Part shown: one piece after another, positions 35,581 through 43,545 of the stretch
How the letters are laid out: every line of letters starts with the position of its first letter
Position numbering within the stretch: position 1 is the first letter of the stretch
Source of the DNA: Prevotella sp. E13-17
Lineage (GTDB): Bacteria > Bacteroidota > Bacteroidia > Bacteroidales > Bacteroidaceae
DNA length: 64,000 bases
Reading direction: 5' to 3'
Assembly (NCBI RefSeq): GCF_022024035.1
Contig: NZ_CP091787.1
Location: 992,001-1,056,000, forward strand
Translations under genes and position numbers: made by a program
The notes under the pieces: generated by a model
Seen by the model: the letters and a program-made list of their open reading frames with translations, nothing else
Databases searched by the model: none
What the model was told of the DNA's origin: nothing

Positions 35581-36087
35581 ATGAGCAGAATAGTTCTGAT
35601 AACAGGCGGACAACGCTCGGGGAAAAGCGAACAGGCAGAGGCTCTTGCGCTCAGTCTGAGCGCTCATCCTGTTTATATGGCGACGGCACACGTGTGGGAT
35701 GATGAATTCCGGAAACGGGTTGAAAAGCATCAACAAAGACGGGGGGCGCAGTGGACCAATATCGAAGAAGAACGCTGGCTGAGCCGTCACGACATGACAG
35801 GACGTGTGGTGCTGGTGGACTGCATCACGCTGTGGCTCACTAATTTCCTCACAGACGGTCAGACAACGGAGCAAATACTGCAGGATGCCAAGGATGAATT
35901 TGACCGTCTGACGGCACAGGACGCTACGTTTATCTTCGTCACCAACGAGATAGGCAGTGGCGGCGTGAGTGAGAACGCCCTGCAACGGCGCTTCACCGAC
36001 TTGCAAGGGTGGATGAATCAGTATGTGGCCAGCCGTGCAGACGAGGTGATACTGATGGTGAGTGGCATTGCCGTAAAGATCAAATAG
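35581..36087 (+). CDS. cobU: Adenosylcobinamide kinase / guanylyltransferase (CobU/CobP)
   Basis: This 168-residue enzyme phosphorylates adenosylcobinamide and then transfers GMP to give AdoCbi-GDP. The P-loop is TGGQRSGKSEQAE (7-19), the Walker B-like segment is VVLVDCITLWLTNF, and the family-specific TNEIGSGGVSEN follows. Length is typical. It opens the cobU-cobT-cobS operon; cobT starts three bases after its stop. Note that the conserved GMP-linked His region is present as VEKHQQRRG. Confidence 0.95.
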   Translation: MSRIVLITGGQRSGKSEQAEALALSLSAHPVYMATAHVWDDEFRKRVEKHQQRRGAQWTNIEEERWLSRHDMTGRVVLVDCITLWLTNFLTDGQTTEQILQDAKDEFDRLTAQDATFIFVTNEIGSGGVSENALQRRFTDLQGWMNQYVASRADEVILMVSGIAVKIK

Positions 36088-36090
36088 ACC

Positions 36091-37101
36091 ATGGAACTGA
36101 AAGACGCAATACAACAAAAGATTGACAACCTGAACAAACCGAAGGGGGCCTTGGGACGACTGGAGGAACTTGCCATGCAGATATGCTTGATACAGCAGAC
36201 ACTGACACCCGTGCTGAAGCATCCCTGCCACCTGTTGTTGGGTGGCGACCACGGCATTGAGCGAGAAGGCGTCAGCGTGTCGCCCCGCGAGGTGACGTGG
36301 CAACAAATGATTAACTTCACCCACGGAGGCGGAGGGTGTAACCTGTTCTGCCGCCAACATGGGTTCGACCTTCGCATCGTTGATGTGGGCGTTGACCACG
36401 ACTTGTCGCAGGTGGCGGGCATTGTCAACCGAAAGATAGCACGTGGCACGCAGAACTTCCTGCATGGACCGGCTATGACGGAGGCGCAATACAATGAGGC
36501 ACTGCAAGTTGGTGCCCAGTTGGTGGACGACTGTGTGGCAGAGGGTTGCAATGTGCTCTGTATTGGTGAAATGGGCATTGGCAATACCTCGCCCAGCAGC
36601 ATCTGGATGCACCTCTATAGCAACATCCCCCTGGAGGACTGCATTGGAGCCGGCTCGGGACTGAACAACGAGGGCATACGCCATAAGTATCAGGTGCTGC
36701 GACAGGCTGTAGATAACTACCAAGCACAGGCCGTCCCATTGCCATCGCCACTCAGCTACTTTGGCGGTTTCGAGATGATAACAGCCATTGGCGCCATGTT
36801 GCGCGCTGCCGAACAGAACCTGATTATCCTGATCGACGGATTCATCATGACGGCGTGTGCCCTGGGTGCGGTGCAGTTGAATGCCGAGGTGAAGAAGAAC
36901 ATGATTTTCACCCACTGTGGCGACGAGTGCGGACACCGCAGGATGCTGGACTTGTTGGGAGCTAAGCCACTGTTGAATCTGGGATTGCGGCTGGGTGAGG
37001 GCACTGGTGCCTTGTGTGCTTATCCGCTGATTGACTCGGCTGTCAGGATGATGAATGAGATGAATAATTTTGATGATGCAAAGATAACTAAATACTTCTG
37101 A
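36091..37101 (+). CDS. cobT: Nicotinate-nucleotide:dimethylbenzimidazole phosphoribosyltransferase (CobT)
   Basis: This 336-residue enzyme makes alpha-ribazole 5'-phosphate from the lower-ligand base and nicotinate mononucleotide. Diagnostic segments are NKPKGALGRLEELAMQICLI, LLGGDHGIEREGVS, CIGEMGIGNTSPSS and LRLGEGTGALCAYPLID, with the catalytic Glu in the last one. It lies between cobU and cobS in a close operon (1 base before cobS). No bzaB or bluB gene for making the base is seen in the window, so the base may be salvaged. Confidence 0.95.
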   Translation: MELKDAIQQKIDNLNKPKGALGRLEELAMQICLIQQTLTPVLKHPCHLLLGGDHGIEREGVSVSPREVTWQQMINFTHGGGGCNLFCRQHGFDLRIVDVGVDHDLSQVAGIVNRKIARGTQNFLHGPAMTEAQYNEALQVGAQLVDDCVAEGCNVLCIGEMGIGNTSPSSIWMHLYSNIPLEDCIGAGSGLNNEGIRHKYQVLRQAVDNYQAQAVPLPSPLSYFGGFEMITAIGAMLRAAEQNLIILIDGFIMTACALGAVQLNAEVKKNMIFTHCGDECGHRRMLDLLGAKPLLNLGLRLGEGTGALCAYPLIDSAVRMMNEMNNFDDAKITKYF

Positions 37102-37102
37102 T

Positions 37103-37885
37103 ATGATATCCAACTTGCATACGCCTTGGTACGACCGCCCTTGGGCTGCACTGATCTTCTTTACTCGTCTGCCGCTGTGGCGCATCTATCAGCCCAGTAA
37201 GGAGAGTTACCAGTCGGTGGTGGAGTGGTGGCCCATGGTGGGATGGCTCACGGGTGGCTTGACAGCTGCGGTCTTGTATTTTGGCAGTTTCGTTATGCCC
37301 TTTCTGACGACCGTTGTTGCAGCTATTGCCATGCGTCTGCTGTTGACGGGAGCCCTGCATGAAGATGGATTGGCAGACTTCTTTGATGGCTTTGGCGGTG
37401 GCGGTAGTGACCGTCAGCGCATTCTCGACATTATGAAAGACTCGCACATTGGTACCTATGGCGTACTGGCCCTGACGGTCTATGAGCTGATGCTGTGCTC
37501 CACATGGTATGCGCTTGGTCCTGAATTGGCAGCGCTGACGGTGCTGGCTGCCGATCCATTTGCCAAGATGGTGACCAGTCAACTGGTGATGATGATGCCC
37601 TATGCCCGAAGAGAGGAAGAGGCTAAGTCGAAGATGGTGTACCGCCAGATCAGTACAAAGGCGGCCATAGGTCTGGCCCTTCAAGGTCTGCCTCTGATGG
37701 TTGGCTATCTTTTCTTCACGCGGATGGCGTGGGAATGGGTGCTGTTTGCACCAGCTTTAGTGATGTACTTCCTATACCTGATGATATGGCGCAAACTGAG
37801 AGGTTACACCGGTGACTGCTGCGGTGCGGTGTGTCTGATGGTGGAACTGAGTATCTATGTGGTGGTGAGCGCCATCGCCGTGTAG
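37103..37885 (+). CDS. cobS: Adenosylcobinamide-GDP ribazoletransferase (cobalamin synthase CobS)
   Basis: This 260-residue integral membrane enzyme joins AdoCbi-GDP and alpha-ribazole phosphate, the last assembly step. Family motifs are ALIFFTRLPLWRIYQ and ALHEDGLADFFDGFGGGG (about 90-107, acidic metal site), and the C-terminal TGDCCGAVCLMVELSIYV. Length is normal. It converges with cbiB, and the last 31 bases of the two genes overlap tail to tail. Confidence 0.94.
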   Translation: MISNLHTPWYDRPWAALIFFTRLPLWRIYQPSKESYQSVVEWWPMVGWLTGGLTAAVLYFGSFVMPFLTTVVAAIAMRLLLTGALHEDGLADFFDGFGGGGSDRQRILDIMKDSHIGTYGVLALTVYELMLCSTWYALGPELAALTVLAADPFAKMVTSQLVMMMPYARREEEAKSKMVYRQISTKAAIGLALQGLPLMVGYLFFTRMAWEWVLFAPALVMYFLYLMIWRKLRGYTGDCCGAVCLMVELSIYVVVSAIAV

Positions 37886-38787
37886 AGCAGCACGATGACA
37901 ATAACCATGATAACTTCTGCCGTTCTGTTGGTCAGGACGGCTTTTTTCATATCGTCGGTTGTCAGCATGCGCTCGTTTTCGCCGATGAATGGCTTGTCGA
38001 ACAGTTCGCCAAAGTAATAGTGAGGTCCGCCAAACCTGCAGTCAAGGATGCTGGCCAGTGCCGCTTCGGGATAGCCGCTGTTGGGCGAAGCATGCTGCCG
38101 TCCGTACCTCCGCACGAATGCCAGTCTCTCAGGAAAGCCTCCCCTCGGGGAGGTTACGAAGGGGTTGGTAATCATCAGAATGGCTGTCAGTCGGGCTGGG
38201 ATATAATTAGCAATATCGTCAATATGCGCAGCCCAGCAACCGAACGCCTTGTAGCGTTCGGTCTTGTAGCCAATCATCGAGTCGAGCGTGTTCACCATCT
38301 TGTAGGCCAACATGCCTGGAATACCTAGTAGGGCATACCAGAAAAGGGGGGCTATGACGCCATCGCTCAGGTTCTCTGCCAGTGTCTCGAGGGCGGCAGT
38401 GCGCACCTCTTGTGCCGACAGTTCGGAGGTGTCGCGGCCAACGATGCGAGCCACCTGCCTTTTTCCTTCGTCCAGCGAACGGTCCAGGGCGAGAAATACC
38501 TCGCGCACTTCGCGAATCAGTGTGGTGCCAGCCAGACAATAGAAGACGATGATGAAAGCGAGATATGGCAGGTAAAGGTCGAGTAAAAGTCCTGCGGCAT
38601 AGGTGGCGAGTATTAGGAACACAGCCGTAAAGGCACCTTTCAGTTGGCGGTGACGGCCTTTGTTAAGTTTGTGTTCAAACGCAGCGATAGCCTTGCCGAA
38701 CCACACAATGGGGTGGGGCAAGCGTGCAGGGTCGCCAAACAGGAGGTCCATGCTCCATCCAATCAGCAGTGAGAGTACATGCGTCAT
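37855..38787 (-). CDS. cbiB: Adenosylcobinamide-phosphate synthase (CbiB)
   Basis: This 310-residue membrane enzyme attaches the aminopropanol phosphate side arm to adenosylcobyric acid. Typical motifs are IGWSMDLLFGDPARLPHPIV near the start, TLAENLSDGVIAPLFWYALL and MVNTLDSMIGYKTERYKAFG, with several hydrophobic helices. A GC-rich repeat (38138-38153) lies in frame and gives FVTSPRGGFPERL. It overlaps cbiP by 4 bases and is the last gene of the long operon starting with the receptor gene at 45705. Confidence 0.95.
   Translation of the reverse strand: MTHVLSLLIGWSMDLLFGDPARLPHPIVWFGKAIAAFEHKLNKGRHRQLKGAFTAVFLILATYAAGLLLDLYLPYLAFIIVFYCLAGTTLIREVREVFLALDRSLDEGKRQVARIVGRDTSELSAQEVRTAALETLAENLSDGVIAPLFWYALLGIPGMLAYKMVNTLDSMIGYKTERYKAFGCWAAHIDDIANYIPARLTAILMITNPFVTSPRGGFPERLAFVRRYGRQHASPNSGYPEAALASILDCRFGGPHYYFGELFDKPFIGENERMLTTDDMKKAVLTNRTAEVIMVIVIVLLYTAMALTTT
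38138..38153. repeat. GC-rich palindromic repeat inside cbiB
   Basis: CCTCCCCTCGGGGAGG, followed by TTACGAAGGGGTTGG, a short copy of the family. It is in frame in a cytoplasmic loop region. Confidence 0.7.
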
Positions 38788-40202
38788 TCGCTTAATAATT
38801 GATAAATATGCTCAATGTCCACATGTTGACGTATGTGGGCGGCCAGTTTGTTGTATTGCTCCTCTTTGAAATCCATGAGGCTCTGTGTAGGCTTTGTGGT
38901 TGCAACCAGCCCTTTCAGCAAATGTTCAATGACAGGTGCGTTGTCCAAGAAACCGTGGATATAGGTGCCTATACAGTGGTCGGCCTGTAGGATGACTTCG
39001 TCGGTATCGCTGATGCCCTGATGAATCTCGTAGCCCTGACAGGTCTGTCCGTCAAACTGGAAGCTGATTTGCCGGGTCTTCTTCTCGGCAGTCATCGTGG
39101 TGTGGATGGGCAAAAGACCCAATCCGGGCAGCGAGGCAATGGTGCCTTCAATGCCATCGGGGTCGTTGATGGACTGTCCCAGCATTTGATAGCCGCCGCA
39201 GATGCCTACCACCATCTTGCCATTGCGGTGGGCACGCAAGATGGCTTGAGCACAACCATTGCGGCGCAGCTCCATCAGATCGTCGAGTGTGGCTTTGGTG
39301 CCAGGCAGAATGATGATATCTGCCCGGGCGATATCGGCAGTGTTGTTGGTATAGAAAAGGTTCACCCGCGGGTCACGCTCCAATGTGTCGAAGTCGGTGA
39401 AGTTGCTGATATGTCTGAGCAGAAGCACGGCAATGTTTACCTTGCCCTCGGCCAGTTCGCGGCGTTTCATCTCCAGACTGACGCTATCTTCTTCGTCGAT
39501 AAAGATGTCGCGATAGTAAGGCACCACGCCCAGAACGGGAATGCCACAAAGGTCTTGCAACATCTGGCGTCCTTGGTCAAACAAGCGCATGTCGCCACGA
39601 AACTTATTGATGATGATACCCTTGATGCGTTGGCGGTCTTCGGGGGCTTGCAACATGATGCTGCCATATACCGAAGCAAAGACACCACCGCGGTCTATGT
39701 CGGCCACCAGTATCACGTCGGCATGGGCATGGCGTGCCATCGACATGTTGACCAGGTCGCGGTCTTTCAGGTTAATCTCGGCAATGCTGCCTGCACCCTC
39801 CATCACAATGGGATTATAGCGAGCCTCCAAGCGGTCGAAGGCGTCGCAGACGGACTGGCGGAAGCTCCCCCCTCCTGACCTCCAATACTCATAAGCATCC
39901 TTGTTGCCTATCGGCCGTCCGTTGAGCACTACCTGCGAGGTGTGGTCGGAACTGGGTTTCAGCAGTAGTGGATTCATGTCCGTATGACAAGCAATGCCGG
40001 CTGCCTCTGCTTGCACCGCCTGAGCACGTCCTATTTCCAACCCCTCGGGAGTGGCATAGGAGTTCAGTGCCATGTTTTGTGCTTTGAAGGGTGCAGGCTG
40101 ATAGCCGTCTTGCTTAAAGATGCGACAGAAGGCGGCGGCAATGATGCTTTTGCCTACGTCGCTGCCCGTTCCGGCAAACATGATGGGGTGTAACTTCTTC
40201 AT
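38784..40202 (-). CDS. cbiP: Cobyric acid synthase (CbiP/CobQ)
   Basis: This 472-residue glutamine-dependent amidase amidates side chains b, d, e and g of adenosylcobyrinic diamide. The N-terminal ATP-binding domain has MFAGTGSDVGKSIIAAAFCR, and the family segment GLEIGRAQAVQAEAA follows. The C-terminal glutaminase domain carries VGICGGYQMLGQS with the catalytic Cys and GTYIHGFLDNAPV with the His. Length is typical. It overlaps both cbiA (upstream, 4 bases) and cbiB (downstream, 4 bases). Confidence 0.96.
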   Translation of the reverse strand: MKKLHPIMFAGTGSDVGKSIIAAAFCRIFKQDGYQPAPFKAQNMALNSYATPEGLEIGRAQAVQAEAAGIACHTDMNPLLLKPSSDHTSQVVLNGRPIGNKDAYEYWRSGGGSFRQSVCDAFDRLEARYNPIVMEGAGSIAEINLKDRDLVNMSMARHAHADVILVADIDRGGVFASVYGSIMLQAPEDRQRIKGIIINKFRGDMRLFDQGRQMLQDLCGIPVLGVVPYYRDIFIDEEDSVSLEMKRRELAEGKVNIAVLLLRHISNFTDFDTLERDPRVNLFYTNNTADIARADIIILPGTKATLDDLMELRRNGCAQAILRAHRNGKMVVGICGGYQMLGQSINDPDGIEGTIASLPGLGLLPIHTTMTAEKKTRQISFQFDGQTCQGYEIHQGISDTDEVILQADHCIGTYIHGFLDNAPVIEHLLKGLVATTKPTQSLMDFKEEQYNKLAAHIRQHVDIEHIYQLLSE

Positions 40203-41494
40203 AAATGATAGAGATGCGTATAGCTCGCGAAAACGTTTTTAAATTTGAATACTGGTGTAGGTACGGGTTCGCCTTTTGCATTATAGACCTGCGTGATGCT
40301 TTCAGGAGTTTCAGAAAATTGGGTGTAGTGAAACTCGTGTCCACGGTATTCCTTGTTGCCCATTGTGAAACGGCGATAGCCCAGTGACAACTTGCGGTCT
40401 GCCTTACGAGCCGTAATACTATAGGGCAGTACGCCACACATGGGATATTCGCCTTCGTCGGTGACGATCTTTTCGCATAGATACATCATGCCACCACATT
40501 CGGCCACGATGCGTCCGCCCCGCAAGGCATAGTCGCGGATGGCCTCTCGGCAGGCTTTGTTTCCGACAAGCGCCTCGAGATGCTTCTCTGGATAGCCTCC
40601 GGGCAGATAGAGAAGGTCTGTGTGGGTGAGGTCGGGAACAGCCGTTTCGGGGTCGAAAAACTGTGGATGACGGAAGCTGTCGATAATCTCTGTGTAGAGA
40701 AATGAGAACGATTCTTGGTTGCGGGCAATCAGCACGTTTTTGAGGTCTTGGGGTTTGCCGTAACCAAACGGTGAGTTTTCTGTAACTAAACCATCGGTTT
40801 GGCAGTAGCAAACGGAAGGTTTGCCGTCACCAAACTTGGGGCCTGCTGTGACCAGCTTTTTCCAGTCGATGTGCTGCTCAATCTGTCGGAGTAGTTCGCG
40901 GTTGTCGGAATCTGCCGAGAAGTCGAGTCCCAAATAGCGTGAGTCCGTCTCTAATGCTTGACTCTTGGGCAAATAGCCCAGACAGTCGATGCCCACATCC
41001 CGGCACACCTGCTGCAGCATGGCATAGTGGCGCTCAGAGCCTACCTTATTAAATATGACGCCACAGCAGCGTACCTGTGGGTCGAACTGCATGAACCCCT
41101 TCAGCAGCGGCGCCATCGAGTAGGCGGCGCTCTTGGCATCGACCACCAGTATGACGGGGATGTTCAGCGTGCGTGCAATCTCTGCCGACGACCCTCGGTC
41201 GCGGTCGTAGCCATCGAAGAGCCCCATCATCCCCTCTACGATGCAGATGTCGGCATGGTCGCCATAACGGCAAAACAGTTTGCGAACGTGCTCGGGCGTG
41301 GCCATAAACGTGTCGAGGTTGACGCTGGGACGGCCGCATACCGCCTCATGAAACTTCGTGTCGATATAGTCGGGACCACACTTGAAGGGCTGCACCGTGT
41401 AGCCCTTCTCTGTGAAAAGGGCCATCAGTCCGCGGGCTATCGTGGTCTTTCCACTGCCACTGGTGGGAGCTGCTATGAGAAAAGCGGTCTTCAT
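40199..41494 (-). CDS. cbiA: Cobyrinate a,c-diamide synthase (CbiA)
   Basis: This 431-residue glutamine-dependent enzyme amidates carboxylates a and c of cobyrinic acid. I start at 41494, at MKTAFLIAAPTSGSGKTTIA, where the ATP-binding fold begins; the longer frame to 41629 runs into cbiL. Other motifs are CGPDYIDTKFHEAVCGR, VEGMMGLFDG and the glutaminase segment VAECGGMMYLCEKI. It is followed at once by cbiP. The substrate carries cobalt in this cobalt-early pathway, as indicated by CbiK and CbiD in the window. Confidence 0.95.
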   Translation of the reverse strand: MKTAFLIAAPTSGSGKTTIARGLMALFTEKGYTVQPFKCGPDYIDTKFHEAVCGRPSVNLDTFMATPEHVRKLFCRYGDHADICIVEGMMGLFDGYDRDRGSSAEIARTLNIPVILVVDAKSAAYSMAPLLKGFMQFDPQVRCCGVIFNKVGSERHYAMLQQVCRDVGIDCLGYLPKSQALETDSRYLGLDFSADSDNRELLRQIEQHIDWKKLVTAGPKFGDGKPSVCYCQTDGLVTENSPFGYGKPQDLKNVLIARNQESFSFLYTEIIDSFRHPQFFDPETAVPDLTHTDLLYLPGGYPEKHLEALVGNKACREAIRDYALRGGRIVAECGGMMYLCEKIVTDEGEYPMCGVLPYSITARKADRKLSLGYRRFTMGNKEYRGHEFHYTQFSETPESITQVYNAKGEPVPTPVFKFKNVFASYTHLYHL

Positions 41495-41510
41495 ACGGCG
41501 ACAAAGATAG

Positions 41511-42230
41511 TTATTTATTCTGAATTGGAGAAGCCGAAAGGATGCAAAGTGAGAAATAGGGCATCTGACGATTGATGATTTCCTCGCGGCAGTTCGTGTG
41601 GAAAGCTGTTGGCATACCAACGTTTTCAAAATAGTGGCATACGATATGCGCGTCTTGACGCAACAGGCTTTTGACTTCTTCCTGGCACCGTGATAGTTTC
41701 ATGACGACTACCACATGACGGGATGCAAGTAGCTGTCGGAGTGTTGTCGCATCGGCATCGCCAGGCAAGATGATGAGGCGCTCGTGCTGACTCGCCAGTG
41801 AGAGTCTTGCTTCGGCAGCGGCAGCGATAAATGATGGGATGCCAGCCAGCTGAACGACGGGAACGCTGGCTTGCTGCAGTCGGTCCATCACGTAGTGGAT
41901 AGAGGCGTAGATACTCACATCGCCCTCGACGGCAACGACCACCCGACGACCCTCATGGTGGTACTTGACGCAATCGTCAAAGATGCTGTCGTAAACCAAA
42001 GAAACCGCCTGGCGGTCCTTGAGCATAGGCAGCTCAAAGACCCTCAGGCGGTTTTTGTCGCACCATTCGCCAATGATAGCGGTGGCACGTGACTGCAATG
42101 TCCCGTCGTGACTTCTTGTTGCAGGCACCATGACAAGGTCTGCCTCTTTGAGTGTCTTGACGGCTTGAATGGTCATCAGGTCTGGATGACCGGGTCCCAG
42201 CGACAGGAAGGTGACGGGATGATATGACAT
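41511..42230 (-). CDS. cbiL: Precorrin-2 / cobalt-factor II C20-methyltransferase (CbiL)
   Basis: This 239-residue SAM-dependent methyltransferase adds the C20 methyl group. The N-terminus VTFLSLGPGHPDLMTIQAVK and the segment VVVAVEGDVSIYASIHYVMD are typical of CbiL/CobI, with VQLAGIPSFIAAAAEARLSL after them. Length is normal for the family. It follows the DUF4374 gene by 12 bases and precedes cbiA by 16 bases in the riboswitch-controlled operon. Confidence 0.93.
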   Translation of the reverse strand: MSYHPVTFLSLGPGHPDLMTIQAVKTLKEADLVMVPATRSHDGTLQSRATAIIGEWCDKNRLRVFELPMLKDRQAVSLVYDSIFDDCVKYHHEGRRVVVAVEGDVSIYASIHYVMDRLQQASVPVVQLAGIPSFIAAAAEARLSLASQHERLIILPGDADATTLRQLLASRHVVVVMKLSRCQEEVKSLLRQDAHIVCHYFENVGMPTAFHTNCREEIINRQMPYFSLCILSASPIQNK

Positions 42231-42242
42231 AGCACTGGCTGT

Positions 42243-43511
42243 TTATTTCTCAAAGTAGCGAATCTGGTCGAAATAGATGCCTTCCGACAGCTGGGCACCT
42301 TTGGTCACACTGCCAGTAGCCACATCGTAAATGTAAATGCGGTTCTCGGTATCGTTGCTGATGCCAAAATAAGCCTTGTTCTCCTTGGCATTGTAAACAG
42401 AACGCTGTGAGAAGCTGCCGGCACAGTAGGGCAGGTCTTCACCGTCGTATTGCAGGCGAGTAGCCGTCTTGGCATTGAGGTCAACCACAGAGTAGTAGTA
42501 GGCCACATCCTGGATGCCAGTGCCCACAGCGTTGTCGCCAGAATAAACCAGCGCCTTGTTGTCGCCCAGATATTGGATGGTCAGAATCTTGCCTTTGGTG
42601 TCGGGGAAGGCATTATAGCCAGTTTCGAAGTCAAATTCGCCCTTCTTGATGCGTAGCAAGCAGCCATAGTTCTTCTTGTTGACGGTGTTGAAGGCCGTCA
42701 GATAGAGGTTGTCGTCGTTGTCGAAGAAGATGAAGTTCTGCAGTAGCTCGCCATAGGCAGAACCCTGCATCTGGGCTGCTTCCTTGTTGATAATCTCCTG
42801 CTCAACCTCCATTGTCTCGGGGTTGATGACGGCTATGCGGAAGAAAGGCTCGTTGGTGCTCTTGTTACTGCCACTGGTCTCTTTCTTGTTGTTGTAGAAA
42901 TAGAACAGCTTATGGTCGCTCTTGCGATAAGTCAGCAGACCGCTGGTTGACAAGACATTGAAGCCCTCAGCCACCTGAATGCCTGCTATGGTGCCCTCGT
43001 TGATGATGCTCATGTCGGTGGTGTTCAGCTTGGTCCACACGACATGGGTGTGGTTATCGTCGGTTGACATGATGAGCAGGGTGTTCTTGTCGAGCCATGC
43101 GTGGGTGTAGTTGCGTGGGGAATAGGTGTTCTTTTCAAATTTCTGTTCCTGTACAACGGTCAGTTTGTTGTCCTTCAACTGCAACTTTGAGAAGCGGTCT
43201 TTGGAAGCGGGCACCTGATACATGAACTCGTCGTCGTAGATGCTCTCAATGGTATAGTCGGTAATCTCAACGCCATTGCCCTCGAAAGAGATCAGTGCGT
43301 CGGGGTCATTCAGCGAGTTAACACTCAGGGTGATGTGCGTTTCTGTCTTGCTCATGCCGCCGTGTTTGCCAACAGTGCACGTCAGGTCGTAGTGAGCGGT
43401 GGACTTTTCGTTGATTGTTTTTTGGCTTGCGTCGTCATCTTCGCAGGCCGTGAAAGCGGCAGTCATCATCAATACTGCCATCATTGAATGAATAAAACTT
43501 AGCTTTTTCAT
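42243..43511 (-). CDS. DUF4374 family surface lipoprotein
   Basis: This 422-residue lipoprotein has a signal peptide ending AAFTACEDDDASQ; the run of acidic residues right after the lipid Cys is the Bacteroidetes surface-export signal, so it is probably displayed outside the outer membrane. The rest shows repeated beta-blade patterns (for example DKHLFYFYNNK-type segments) like a seven-bladed propeller. DUF4374 proteins commonly pair with TonB-dependent receptors. Here it lies 34 bases after the receptor gene in the B12-riboswitch operon, so a role in capturing corrinoid at the surface is likely (inference). Confidence 0.85.
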   Translation of the reverse strand: MKKLSFIHSMMAVLMMTAAFTACEDDDASQKTINEKSTAHYDLTCTVGKHGGMSKTETHITLSVNSLNDPDALISFEGNGVEITDYTIESIYDDEFMYQVPASKDRFSKLQLKDNKLTVVQEQKFEKNTYSPRNYTHAWLDKNTLLIMSTDDNHTHVVWTKLNTTDMSIINEGTIAGIQVAEGFNVLSTSGLLTYRKSDHKLFYFYNNKKETSGSNKSTNEPFFRIAVINPETMEVEQEIINKEAAQMQGSAYGELLQNFIFFDNDDNLYLTAFNTVNKKNYGCLLRIKKGEFDFETGYNAFPDTKGKILTIQYLGDNKALVYSGDNAVGTGIQDVAYYYSVVDLNAKTATRLQYDGEDLPYCAGSFSQRSVYNAKENKAYFGISNDTENRIYIYDVATGSVTKGAQLSEGIYFDQIRYFEK

Positions 43512-43545
43512 TGCTTTTTTGGGAAGTTAATTGAGTTGATAATGT

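Noticed and set aside
35509..37185. N-terminal extension of the cbiH-cbiC frame to more than 1000 residues
   Set aside because: The extension is antisense to cobU and cobT, has no recognisable protein features, and the methyltransferase clearly starts at 35508 next to a promoter.
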